DNA of 15,689 nt from JBFLVN01 sp040758475 (GCA_040758475.1 JBFLVN010000057.1:1-15689), one strand, 5' to 3'; shown: positions 7,213 to 14,158, counted from the stretch's first letter. The notes: generated from the letters alone by a model not told the origin. Numbers and translations are program-made.

Positions 7213-7980
7213 CTACAAAATCCCCCGTCCCCGGAGGAATTCCTCGCTCAGGGCCCAGAGGCGGTCCTTGCGGTCCGTCAGGCGGTGGTCTCCGTCGGCG
7301 AAGAAGTGAAGGTCGATCCCCTCGAACTCGCACCCCGCCGCGAAGTCCACGACACCACGCCAGGGGACGGAATCGTCTTTCTTCCCTTGAAGGATCAAGG
7401 TAGGCGTACGGTAGTTTTTCTGGAGCCACTTCGTATCGAAGGTACGCAAGTCTCGAATCCACTCCCACCCCAGTTCGCTGTGGACGAAGCCGTTCTCGAA
7501 AAGAACATGGCCCTCCTTCTCCCACTTGGCCGCGCCTTCGCGGCCGGCCCAGGCGAGGAAGCCTTCCGCCATGCCGAAGGCCGGCGCGATGTGGCAGCCG
7601 GCCAGGATTTCCTCTGGATGCTTCGCGGCGTACCAGATTCCCGTAAATCCGCCCATCGAGGAACCAAGTAGAACGAGCCTGGAGCACCCCCGCCCCCGGA
7701 GCGTTTCGTGAACGGCGCCGAGGTTCGAAAGGTTGCGGGAGATCGTGAGCTCCCGCATCGTGCCGCCCGACTTCCCGTGGCCCTGGAAGTCGAAAGAGCA
7801 GAACGCCAAACCCCTCTCCAGCGCTTTCTTTCGGAAATGCTCGGCCTTTTCTCCGGTCTGGTCGGAACCAAAGCCATGGAGGAACACGAAACACGGCGCC
7901 GCGCGCTTTTCCGCCGCGGGCGGATCGAAGCGAAAGGAAAGGTGGGAACCGGGCAGGGAAAGTTTCTCGAAATCGGCCAT
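7213..7980 (-). CDS. Alpha/beta hydrolase
   Basis: A 255-residue soluble serine hydrolase of the alpha/beta fold. The oxyanion-loop motif is LHGFGSD (34-40); the nucleophile elbow is G106-S-S108-M-G110; the acid is probably D202 or D203 in GKKDDSVPW; and the catalytic His is probably H232 in ADGDHRL. DFQGHGKS at 64-71 is the typical strand-4 segment. Length and order match small esterase or acylglycerol-lipase-like enzymes. The substrate is not predictable. GGAGG 5 nt before the ATG supports the start at 7980. It lies between the anti-sigma factor (81 nt upstream) and the UbiB-like kinase, all on one strand, so a role linked to envelope lipids or quinone metabolism is plausible inference. Confidence 0.92.
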   Translation of the reverse strand: MADFEKLSLPGSHLSFRFDPPAAEKRAAPCFVFLHGFGSDQTGEKAEHFRKKALERGLAFCSFDFQGHGKSGGTMRELTISRNLSNLGAVHETLRGRGCSRLVLLGSSMGGFTGIWYAAKHPEEILAGCHIAPAFGMAEGFLAWAGREGAAKWEKEGHVLFENGFVHSELGWEWIRDLRTFDTKWLQKNYRTPTLILQGKKDDSVPWRGVVDFAAGCEFEGIDLHFFADGDHRLTDRKDRLWALSEEFLRGRGIL

Positions 7981-8061
7981 GGGCCCCTCCGGGAACGCAG
8001 AGGGATAGCACGGCGATCCGGTGCAATCACGGGGGAATGAAGAGGACGCTTCTCCCTAAAT

Positions 8062-8841
8062 CTAGCCCCGGCTCCGCAAAATCTGGCGGACTTCGCTCAC
8101 GACGGAAGAAGCGTCGGAGAGCCCGGCATCCAGGACGAGCACTGCTCCTGCCTGATCGTCCACGAGCGAGGCCGAAAGGCCTTCGTCAAAGGAGCCGTCC
8201 TGGGCGGAGAGCCAGTAAGCGCCCTTCGAATCGAGGGCAAGAAAAAGGGAGATTACTTCTTCGCCCCGCCGGTAATAGGCGTGAAGGAGGGACTGCCCGC
8301 GCAAGCGGCAGCGGTGGCCTCCCATGAACTTCCAACCCGTACCGGGAATGTTTTCCGGCAAAAAGGCTCCCGGCCGCTTCCCTTCCTCCAGAAGCAAACG
8401 GGCCGTCTCGATTCCTTCCCTGCCCTTCTCGTCCGCCGCCTGGCCAGCCATGTGGCCCAGGCAGCTGTGATGCCGCGTGAAGAGGGAAACCCTCTGCTGC
8501 CGCGAAAGAAGCCAGGAACCGGCTACGAGTACGAGGACCGAAGCGGCGAGGACCAGCCCCCGAGGGCCGCGGAGGAACTGGGTGAAAGCCCGCCAACGCT
8601 CCAAACGCTCTTCCCTGGCGAGGGCGAAGCGGACGCGGTTTTCGAGCGCCGCGGTCTCAAGGGGTTCGGTCTGAGCGGCCCGGCGGATGGCGCGCGTTTC
8701 GCCCGCGAGCGCTCTGGCTTCGGCGGCGCAGGCGGAGCACGCCTCCAGGTGTGCCTGCACGTCGAGGGCGTCCTTGGCGCCGAGCTCGTTGTCCAGGCTG
8801 GCGACGAGGTAGCGGCGTGTTTCAACGCAGGAAAGAGGCAT
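8062..8841 (-). CDS. Zinc-finger (ZAS) anti-sigma factor, membrane bound
   Basis: A 259-residue single-pass protein. The cytoplasmic part has the HC2-type zinc anti-sigma pattern C5, H31, C35, C38 (AHLEACSAC), which in this family binds the cognate ECF sigma factor. One transmembrane helix covers about 94-112 (GLVLAASVLVLVAGSWLL). The roughly 145-residue periplasmic part carries an unusual cluster, H124-H125-x-C127-x-x-H130, plus H176-x-C178, which could bind metal or respond to redox. No known sensor domain is recognised there. The ATG at 8841 is only 2 nt after the sigma-factor stop, which indicates translational coupling and confirms the pair. Expected signalling: a periplasmic stimulus frees the sigma factor; whether by proteolysis or conformational change is not visible. 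Confidence 0.9.
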   Translation of the reverse strand: MPLSCVETRRYLVASLDNELGAKDALDVQAHLEACSACAAEARALAGETRAIRRAAQTEPLETAALENRVRFALAREERLERWRAFTQFLRGPRGLVLAASVLVLVAGSWLLSRQQRVSLFTRHHSCLGHMAGQAADEKGREGIETARLLLEEGKRPGAFLPENIPGTGWKFMGGHRCRLRGQSLLHAYYRRGEEVISLFLALDSKGAYWLSAQDGSFDEGLSASLVDDQAGAVLVLDAGLSDASSVVSEVRQILRSRG

Positions 8842-8843
8842 GG

Positions 8844-9419
8844 CTAACGCACCACCTTGAGTTGGGGCTTTTCGGGGGCCGAGAGGCGGTCCCGCATCAT
8901 CTGCCGGGCCCGGAAGAGACGGCTCATCACGGTACCGATCGGGACGCCCTGCACGGAGGCGATTTCCTTGTACGAAAACCCTTCGACGGCGCTCAGCACG
9001 AGAGCGCTCGCGAAGTCCGGCGGAAGCTCTTCGAGGGCGTGGCGAAGTTCGGGATCGGGGAGTTCTTCGAGCCGGGCATGAGCGGCTCCCGGGGCGTCCT
9101 CGATCTCGGAGAGGGAGACATCCACCACGGGCAGTTCCGGCCTGCCCGCCCGGCGGGCTGCTTCGTTCACCAGGATGCGGCAGAGCCAGGCGCGGACGTT
9201 CCCCTCCGGGTCCAGGCTGCCCCGGTATTTCCAGGCGCGGAGGAACGTCTCCTGCACGAGATCGTCGGCCTCCGCCTCCCGCCGGCCGTGGCGCAGGGCC
9301 AGTCGCTTGAGGAGCGGAAGATGCGGCAGGGCCAGGGCTTCAAAGGCCCGTTTCGAGAGGGACTTGCCGCCGTCCTTGGCCACGTCCGTCCTTTCCTCCG
9401 CCCCGTTCTCTCCGTTCAT
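8844..9419 (-). CDS. ECF RNA polymerase sigma factor
   Basis: A 191-residue sigma-70 family group 4 protein. Region 2 covers about 25-92, with the core-binding signature ADDLVQETFLRAWKYRG (51-67) and VRAWLCRILVNEAARR. Region 4 covers about 122-178, with helix-turn-helix FSYKEIASVQGVPIGTVMSRLFRAR. There is no region 1.1 or 3, as expected. The ATG at 9419 has a poor ribosome binding site. A GTG at 9383 preceded by GGAGGAAAGGA would shorten it by 12 residues without touching region 2, and may be the true start. It is followed 2 nt later by its anti-sigma factor and probably by the genes down to 5238. It is divergent from the histidine kinase gene. Confidence 0.93.
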   Translation of the reverse strand: MNGENGAEERTDVAKDGGKSLSKRAFEALALPHLPLLKRLALRHGRREAEADDLVQETFLRAWKYRGSLDPEGNVRAWLCRILVNEAARRAGRPELPVVDVSLSEIEDAPGAAHARLEELPDPELRHALEELPPDFASALVLSAVEGFSYKEIASVQGVPIGTVMSRLFRARQMMRDRLSAPEKPQLKVVR

Positions 9420-9462
9420 ACCCTACCGGTGGCGGGGGCGTCCTATTCCCGGCCTTCGCGCT

Positions 9463-9490
9463 GGAAATTTGATCCCGTAGCGCATAGTCT
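9463..9490 (+). promoter_or_regulatory. Possible ECF-type promoter for the histidine kinase
   Basis: GGAAATT (9463-9469), then 16 nt, then AGTCT (9486-9490), resembles the general ECF promoter pattern GGAACTT-N16-CGTCT, with GTC 24 nt from the first G. It would start transcription a few bases before the ATG at 9501, which agrees with the missing Shine-Dalgarno sequence. This is inference from a degenerate motif. Confidence 0.3.
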
Positions 9491-9500
9491 CGATCTTCCG

Positions 9501-10727
9501 ATGGGAACGAATCCGCCACCCGCCACGCCCCTTAGCCTCGCCACCGCCCTGGAGACGGCGGCCGGGGCCGTGGGCGCCCGTGCGGCCGCGCTTTACCGGC
9601 TTCTCGAAGAACCGAGCGGCCAGCGGCTCGAGCCCCTCCTGGCCGCCGGCGAACGGGCAAGCGCCCTTCGGGAAACCGCCCTTCGCCTTCCGGGAAACAA
9701 GCTTTCGAACGGCACCCTCCTCCTTTCGGCGGGAGATTCCCTCTGGGTGTCCCAAGACCCGCGCGTCCGGGACGCCTCGCCGGCCGGAACGCTTCTCTGC
9801 GGCATCGAACTCGCCCCCGGCCAGAAGGTAGTCCTGGGGCTCTTCGGATCGAAGGGTTCCCATTCCATCGAAGACTCCCAAGCCGCCGCGGCCGCGGCCC
9901 TGCTCCGGGCGATCCTCACGCGCTCGCAAACGGGCGTGCCGGAAGGCGCCGCATCCGCTCCTTCCGGCACCATCCAGGAACGGGTTCAACAGCTCGAAGC
10001 CGAGGCCTCGGCGCAGGCCGAGTTCCTGGCGGGCCTGGGCCATGAGCTCAAGACTCCCCTCAACGCGATCATCGGGTTCTCCTCGCTCCTCGAACGGCAG
10101 ATCCGGGACGAAGAGATTCTCGAAGAAGTCGAGATGATCTCCCTGAGCGCGGAAAAACTCCTCACGCTCATCGACGACCTGATCGATGCCTACAAGATCC
10201 AGGCGGGAAAACTCGTCCTCCACCGGGACCTCTACAGTTTGAACGACGTGATCGCGAATTCGGTGGAAACGATCCGCGTCATCGCCGACGAACGCAACAT
10301 CCACGTCCGCGCCTACTTGGACAACACGATCCCCGAATTCCCCTTCGATTCGAAGCGCATCCAGCAGGTGATGGTGAACCTGCTCGGGAACGCCGTGAAA
10401 TTCGTCCCCAGCGGCGGGGAGATCATCGTCCGCTCGAACCGCGAGAGCGACCGCGTCCGCGTCCAGGTAGCCGACACGGGCGAAGGGATTCCCCCGGAAG
10501 TCCTGCCGCGGCTCTTCCAGCGGTTCCAGCAGGCGCCGGGAAGCGAGATGCGCGATACCCGGAGCGCGGGCCTGGGGCTCGCCCTCTGCCGCGACTTCGT
10601 GGAAATGCACGGCGGCACGATCGGCGTCACGAGCGAGCACGGCAAGGGGTCCATCTTCACCTTCACCCTGCCCCTGAATCCGCCCGCCGAAAGCGCCGAT
10701 TCCGCCTCGCCTCCCAACGCCCGGTAA
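9501..10727 (+). CDS. Orphan soluble sensor histidine kinase
   Basis: A 408-residue protein without transmembrane segments. Residues about 10-140 look like a degenerate GAF-type sensor (TALETAAGAVGARAAALYRLLEEP; then CGIELAPGQKVVLGLFG). A coiled coil at about 156-175 leads to HisKA with phosphoacceptor H181 (FLAGLGHELKTPLNAIIGFS). The HATPase domain follows: N-box N293 and N297 (MVNLLGNAVKF), G1 DTGEGI (325-330), F-box (LFQRFQQ), G2 GLGL (357-360). It has all the residues needed for autophosphorylation. No response regulator lies next to it; the only receiver fold in the window (729-2240) has lost its phosphoacceptor. The ATG at 9501 has no Shine-Dalgarno, so the mRNA may be leaderless. The long open frame upstream of 9501 lies over the sigma gene and is a shadow. 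Confidence 0.9.
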   Translation: MGTNPPPATPLSLATALETAAGAVGARAAALYRLLEEPSGQRLEPLLAAGERASALRETALRLPGNKLSNGTLLLSAGDSLWVSQDPRVRDASPAGTLLCGIELAPGQKVVLGLFGSKGSHSIEDSQAAAAAALLRAILTRSQTGVPEGAASAPSGTIQERVQQLEAEASAQAEFLAGLGHELKTPLNAIIGFSSLLERQIRDEEILEEVEMISLSAEKLLTLIDDLIDAYKIQAGKLVLHRDLYSLNDVIANSVETIRVIADERNIHVRAYLDNTIPEFPFDSKRIQQVMVNLLGNAVKFVPSGGEIIVRSNRESDRVRVQVADTGEGIPPEVLPRLFQRFQQAPGSEMRDTRSAGLGLALCRDFVEMHGGTIGVTSEHGKGSIFTFTLPLNPPAESADSASPPNAR

Positions 10728-10738
10728 TCACTTCGCCA

Positions 10739-11749
10739 TCAAACCGGTTTTCCGTATTGGGCCGACGCCTGCCGGTGGGCCTGGGCGACTCTCTGGACGA
10801 GTTCCGGCGGCGAGAGGACTTTCGCGTCGGGCCCGAAGGAAAGAACGAAAGAGAGAAGTTCGCCGCTCAAGGCCGAAAGGGTCATTTCGAGGATGGTCCC
10901 GCCGTCGCGCTGCTGCGTGACGCTCTGGGTGGGATGGAACCGCCGCTCCGTTACCAGGGAAGATAGCCCCGGCGCGAAGCGGATTTTCACGCGATAGCGC
11001 CCTTCCCCTGCCACGATCCCGAAGGCCCCTTCGGTCTGCTTGCGGGGCGAATAATCCTCCGGGTAGTCGAAGACATCCCCTAAAAGATCGAACGAGACGA
11101 TCCGGTCCACGGCGAAGGTGAGGACTTTCTCTTCTTTGCGCTTTCGCGCCAGCAGGTAGAGCCCCTGCTTGTGGGTAAGGAGCGTGAGCGGCTCGATCGT
11201 GTGGGCCGTCGTTTCGCGCTTGCCTGCGGGTTTGTAACCCATTCGGCAAACCCGCTGGCGGATGAGAGCGTCCATCACGTCGTAAAGAAGATCGAGTTTC
11301 TTTTCGTAACTCTTGGGGGCGTCGGCGATGAAGTGGAACTTGCGCTCGAAAAACGAGAGCTGCTCCCGGATTTTAGGGGAGAGGGTGTGTTCGAGCTGGC
11401 CGAAGATGTTCGCGACGTCTTTCGCGAAGGGTGTCCCCTCCAGATAACCGATCTGGGTTTTCGTTAAGTACAAGCTGATGAGTTCCGACATGGAAAGCGT
11501 GATGGGCGGAACGTGGGTGAAGCGATCGTGGAGGCGCCAGAGCTTCCTGCCGTCGGGCCCGGCGGCCGAATAGAGCGGGTACCCTCCCTGCACGAGGGCG
11601 TCCAAGTCCCGGTAAACCGTGCGGCGGGTTACTTGATAGAGATCGACAAGCTCTTCGATCGTAAGTCCCGCCCGCCGGGCGGCGAGCGTCCGCAAAATAT
11701 CCTGGAGGCGCGTGACCTGGGTGAAGTCCTTGGGCCGGGACGAAGCCAT
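10739..11749 (-). CDS. WYL-domain helix-turn-helix transcriptional regulator
   Basis: A 336-residue regulator. The DeoR-like winged helix-turn-helix spans about 12-65 (RLQDILRTLAARRAGLTIEEL, then VTRRTVYRDLDAL). The WYL domain spans about 145-220, with the motif degenerate as G196-L-Y198-L199 (Trp replaced by Leu) and the conserved Arg R216 in FAVDRI. A WCX-type C-terminal domain follows (about 250-330, YRVKIRFAPG...). WYL domains usually sense nucleic acid or nucleotide ligands. The target here is unknown. It converges on the histidine kinase with only 11 nt between stops and no terminator hairpin. GGAG 6 nt before the ATG at 11749 supports the start. Start codon and part of the ribosome site lie within a 9-bp palindrome, suggesting self-control. 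Confidence 0.9.
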   Translation of the reverse strand: MASSRPKDFTQVTRLQDILRTLAARRAGLTIEELVDLYQVTRRTVYRDLDALVQGGYPLYSAAGPDGRKLWRLHDRFTHVPPITLSMSELISLYLTKTQIGYLEGTPFAKDVANIFGQLEHTLSPKIREQLSFFERKFHFIADAPKSYEKKLDLLYDVMDALIRQRVCRMGYKPAGKRETTAHTIEPLTLLTHKQGLYLLARKRKEEKVLTFAVDRIVSFDLLGDVFDYPEDYSPRKQTEGAFGIVAGEGRYRVKIRFAPGLSSLVTERRFHPTQSVTQQRDGGTILEMTLSALSGELLSFVLSFGPDAKVLSPPELVQRVAQAHRQASAQYGKPV

Positions 11750-11773
11750 GAAACGCTCCGGGTAAGCGTTTCA
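11749..11773 (-). promoter_or_regulatory. 9-bp inverted repeat over WYL regulator start
   Basis: TGAAACGCT (11749-11757) and AGCGTTTCA (11765-11773) are perfect arms around a 7-bp spacer. On the minus strand the downstream arm overlaps GGAG and the first base of the ATG. It could be a DNA operator for the regulator itself or an mRNA hairpin that hides the ribosome site. Just upstream lies a direct repeat GTGACA (11789-11794 and 11799-11804), spaced one helical turn. Confidence 0.55.
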
Positions 11774-11829
11774 AGCATAGCACGGCGTGTGACAGGGAGT
11801 GACAAAAACAGAAGGAAGATCCGTCCCCT

Positions 11830-12366
11830 TTAACGCTTCTTTCTCTTGCGGCTAGCGGGGGCTTTCTTTCGGGCCGGTTTGGCTGCCTTCACGACCAGGG
11901 CGACGGCGACGGCGGCCAGGCCTTCCTTGCGCCCGAAGGCGCCCAGGCCTTCGTGGGTCGTCGCTTTCACGCCGATGCAGGAAGAATCGATGCCGCACAT
12001 TCCGGCAATGCTCTTCCGGATGGCCGGGACGTGGGGTTTTACCCTCGGGACTTCGGCGAGCAGCGTCGCGTCGATGTTGGAAATCTCCCAGTCCCCTTTG
12101 CGGGCGAGGGCCGCTGCGTGGCGGACGAACGTATCCGAGGGGCAATCCTTCCACTTCGGATCGGACGGCGGGAAGTGGGTTCCAATATCTCCTTCGCCAA
12201 TAGCCCCCAGGATGGCGTCCGTGATGGCGTGAAGGAGGACGTCGGCGTCCGAGTGGCCGTCGGGGCCGATGGGGGAAGGAATCTCCACGCCCCCCAGGAT
12301 GCACTTGCGCCCCTCGGCGAAGCGGTGAACGTCGTATCCCAAACCCACGCGAAAGAGCGGCGTCAT
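11830..12366 (-). CDS. ispF: 2-C-methyl-D-erythritol 2,4-cyclodiphosphate synthase
   Basis: A 178-residue MEP-pathway enzyme that converts CDP-ME 2-phosphate to MEcPP with release of CMP. The N-terminus GLGYDVHRF carries metal ligands D12 and H14; H46 (ADVLLHAITDAILGA) is the third ligand. GDIGTHFPPSDPKWKD and the C-terminal GIDSSCIGVKATTHEGLGAFGRKEGLAA signature are complete. The family usually ends near residue 160. This copy adds a strongly basic tail (KPARKKAPASRKRKKR). The ATG at 12366 overlaps the ispD stop (ATGA), so translation is coupled. An open extension back to 12603 lies inside ispD and is a shadow. Confidence 0.97.
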   Translation of the reverse strand: MTPLFRVGLGYDVHRFAEGRKCILGGVEIPSPIGPDGHSDADVLLHAITDAILGAIGEGDIGTHFPPSDPKWKDCPSDTFVRHAAALARKGDWEISNIDATLLAEVPRVKPHVPAIRKSIAGMCGIDSSCIGVKATTHEGLGAFGRKEGLAAVAVALVVKAAKPARKKAPASRKRKKR

Positions 12367-13076
12367 GCGGTTCCTCCCAAACGGCCGCCCCGGACGAACG
12401 CGTCCGCCAGGAGGAAGTCCTCGGGCGTCGTGAGCTTGATGTTCTCGTAGAGTCCTTCCGTCATGGCGACGGGCAGGCCCAATCGCTCGACCATCATGGC
12501 GTCGTCCGTGGCCCGCGCCTCCGTGGCGCTCTTCATCCATTCCTCGTGGGCGCGCCGGAGGATTTCGTACCGGAAGGCCTGCGGGGTCTGGACGAGATAG
12601 CACCGGGAGCGGTCGAGGGTGGATTCAACGAGGCCGCTCTTTCCCACGAGCTTGATCGTGTCCTTGGAAGGGACACCGCAGGTGGCGGCGCCCGTCTTGC
12701 GGGCGGCCTGGATGACGTGCTCGATCACCGGCGGCGTAAGGAATGGGCGCACGCCGTCGTGGACGAGAATGATTTCATCCGGGGCGACGTTTCCAAGGGC
12801 GAGAATCCCCTTCCAGACCGATTCCTGCCGGTCCGCTCCGCCCGCGGCGGCCTGGGCGGAAACGTCCTGGCCCTGAGGAAGGATTTCGGAGCGCACCGCT
12901 TCCAAATCCGCCGGCGGGACGACGAGGGTGAGGGTGTCCACCTTGCCGCAGGAAAGGAGCACCCGGACCGTGCGGGCGAGGACGGGCTCCCCGGCGAGTT
13001 CCCGGAATTGCTTGGGGACCCCGCCCCCCATGCGCGTGCCGCTTCCGGCGGCGGGAACGATGGCGTGAACGGCCAT
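12363..13076 (-). CDS. ispD: 2-C-methyl-D-erythritol 4-phosphate cytidylyltransferase
   Basis: A 237-residue MEP-pathway enzyme that joins CTP and MEP to CDP-ME. The nucleotide-binding loop VPAAGSGTRMGGGVPKQF contains R15 and K22. HDGVRPF (106-112), the GVPSKDTIKLV segment, LDRSRCYLVQTPQAF (R157 region), ATDDAMMVERLG and ENIKLTTPEDF (K214 region) are all in family order. The ATG at 13076 gives normal length; an in-frame TTG at 13115 would add 13 atypical residues. No good Shine-Dalgarno precedes the ATG. A TTGACG hexamer (13110-13115) with TACCCT 16 nt later is a weak promoter candidate that would give almost no leader. It lies downstream of carD but behind the carD terminator, so ispDF probably has its own promoter. 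Confidence 0.97.
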   Translation of the reverse strand: MAVHAIVPAAGSGTRMGGGVPKQFRELAGEPVLARTVRVLLSCGKVDTLTLVVPPADLEAVRSEILPQGQDVSAQAAAGGADRQESVWKGILALGNVAPDEIILVHDGVRPFLTPPVIEHVIQAARKTGAATCGVPSKDTIKLVGKSGLVESTLDRSRCYLVQTPQAFRYEILRRAHEEWMKSATEARATDDAMMVERLGLPVAMTEGLYENIKLTTPEDFLLADAFVRGGRLGGTA

Positions 13077-13118
13077 AGGTGTGCGGGAGGGTATCCGGCC
13101 GTGCGCCGCCGTCAAGGC

Positions 13119-13152
13119 AAAAGAAAAGCCCCGCTGCCGAAAGCAGCGGGGC
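13119..13152 (-). terminator. Rho-independent terminator of carD
   Basis: A 10-bp stem, GCCCCGCTGC (13128-13137) with GCAGCGGGGC (13143-13152), with a 5-nt loop. On the minus strand it is followed by TTTTCTTTT (13119-13127). It lies 24 nt after the carD stop. Confidence 0.92.
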
Positions 13153-13175
13153 CCTCAAAAGTTACCGGCAAGAAC

Positions 13176-13799
13176 TTAGGCCCGGCTGCCGCCGGCAGCC
13201 GCGGGGCGGCTCGAACCCGAAGAAGAAGACGACGAAGAAGAGAGGAGCTTCTTCGAGGGAACGGAGCTCGGCTTGCTCTTGCGCCGCTTCGTCCCCGTGG
13301 CGGCGGCCACTTCCGCCGTCTTGAGGAGGACCTTGTCGAGCTGCTTGGCCACGTCCTCTTCCTTGGAGCCCTTGGCGATGGCCAGTTCCTTGACGAGGAG
13401 CGTGCGGGCCGTTTCCAGCATCTTCCGCTCGCCGAAGGAGAGGTCCTTGTCGTTCTTCAAGATGTAGAGGTCCCGGAGAACCTGGGCGATCTCGAAGGCC
13501 GAGCCCGTCTTGATCTTCTCCATGTATTCCCGGTACCGGCGGTTCCAGGTCGCCGCGTCCACGCTGATCTCCACCTGCCGGAGGATCTTGTAGACCTTGG
13601 GCACCTGGTTGGAGGCGATGATGCGGCGCAGACCCACGGCTTCCACGTTCGAAGTGGGGATCATGATGGTCATGTCGTTTTCGATGATCCGCAGGATGTA
13701 GAACTGGTAGGCAGTCCCAGCGATCTCCTTCTTCTCGATCCGTTCGACGACTCCAACGCCGTGCGCCGGGTAAACCGCCTTGTCGCCTGACTTGAACAT
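13176..13799 (-). CDS. carD: CarD/CdnL-family RNA polymerase regulator
   Basis: A 207-residue protein that binds the RNA polymerase beta subunit and stabilises open complexes. The N-terminal Tudor-like RID (MFKSGDKAVYPAHGVGVVERIE, about 1-65) is followed by the helical DNA-binding domain (about 70-165) with W85 in AATWNRRYREYMEKIKTG, the Trp known in the family to stabilise the upstream edge of the bubble. The tail from about 168 is low complexity: basic KRRKSK, then eight consecutive serines and a Ser/Pro/Ala/Gly end. Typical CarD proteins end near 165, so this tail is extra. I start at the ATG at 13799, which begins the conserved domain and has GAGAGG 8 nt upstream. An in-frame ATG at 13892 would add 31 residues but has only weak AAGG 11 nt away. 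It is monocistronic, with its own terminator. Confidence 0.93.
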   Translation of the reverse strand: MFKSGDKAVYPAHGVGVVERIEKKEIAGTAYQFYILRIIENDMTIMIPTSNVEAVGLRRIIASNQVPKVYKILRQVEISVDAATWNRRYREYMEKIKTGSAFEIAQVLRDLYILKNDKDLSFGERKMLETARTLLVKELAIAKGSKEEDVAKQLDKVLLKTAEVAAATGTKRRKSKPSSVPSKKLLSSSSSSSSGSSRPAAAGGSRA

Positions 13800-13841
13800 G
13801 CTGGTGCCCTCTCTGGGGGCTTGTTTAAAAGCCGCCCGTGC

Positions 13842-13864
13842 CGGAGACTCCCCAACAGTCTCCG
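13842..13864 (-). other. 8-bp inverted repeat in carD leader
   Basis: Perfect arms around a 7-nt loop, 43 nt before the preferred carD ATG. No T-tract follows on the minus strand. It may be an mRNA hairpin or a protein-binding palindrome. If the upstream ATG at 13892 is used instead, it lies within coding sequence. Confidence 0.5.
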
Positions 13865-13997
13865 AACTCGTTTTCTTCCCTTTGGACGTCATAAACTAGC
13901 GGAATCCTTGGAGAAACCAGGCTGCCTACCGGCTAGCCTCGTGTCAGCCACCCCTTGCCGACCCCTTCCGCTACCGAGGTTCAGATACCACCTCGTA

Positions 13998-14015
13998 TTG
14001 TGATAAATAACACAA
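13998..14015. promoter_or_regulatory. Crp/Fnr-family operator candidate
   Basis: TTGTGATAAATAACACAA has perfect TTGTG/CACAA arms and reads TGTGA-N6-ACACA, one base from the Crp consensus. On the minus strand it covers the inferred -10 of the carD promoter, a position that would repress carD. For the plus-strand gene at 14159 it is about 145 nt upstream. Confidence 0.5.
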
Positions 14016-14158
14016 ACTGACCTTAAAGTCAATAAAACCGCTTATTCCCCGGGTCTGGGACCAATATAACACCGTTCTAAATTAACCATCCGTCAAGGGC
14101 CCGCCCTTCCCTTTTAACGCCAGGAGTGGCATTTCCTTCGCCTTGAAGAAAGGCCCCT

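Larger units (their letters stand above)
13800..14158. other. Divergent carD / desaturase-like intergenic region, 359 bp
   Basis: Its first part (13800-13892) is open in the carD frame and could code a 31-residue extension, but more likely is 5' UTR. It holds an 8-bp perfect inverted repeat, CGGAGACT (13842-13849) with AGTCTCCG (13857-13864). The centre (about 13985-14090) is AT-rich and contains a Crp-like palindrome (13998-14015). On the minus strand TTGACT (14027-14032) with TATTTA 17 nt downstream is a plausible carD promoter that the palindrome would overlap. AAGGGC/GCCCTT at 14095-14108 is a small hairpin ahead of the plus-strand gene. No RNA gene is recognised. Confidence 0.5.

Noticed and set aside
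5873..8026. A 717-codon open frame suggesting a long N-terminal extension or fusion on the UbiB-like kinase
   Set aside because: The extra part lies over the well-supported hydrolase gene in another frame, has arginine/proline-rich shadow composition and no domain. The kinase homology begins near 7171.
8751..9500. Upstream 250 codons of the histidine kinase frame as coding
   Set aside because: They are antisense to the sigma and anti-sigma genes, with shadow-like composition. The ATG at 9501 starts the recognisable protein.
9423..10640. A 405-codon minus-strand open frame opposite the histidine kinase
   Set aside because: It mirrors the kinase codon pattern in high-GC DNA and shows no domain. 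The plus-strand kinase motifs are complete.
13213..13236. Trinucleotide repeat as a microsatellite
   Set aside because: It is the codon run for the poly-serine tail of CarD, with mixed serine codons rather than an exact repeat.
12546..13790. A 414-codon plus-strand open frame across ispD and carD
   Set aside because: It is antisense to two certain genes and crosses the carD terminator.
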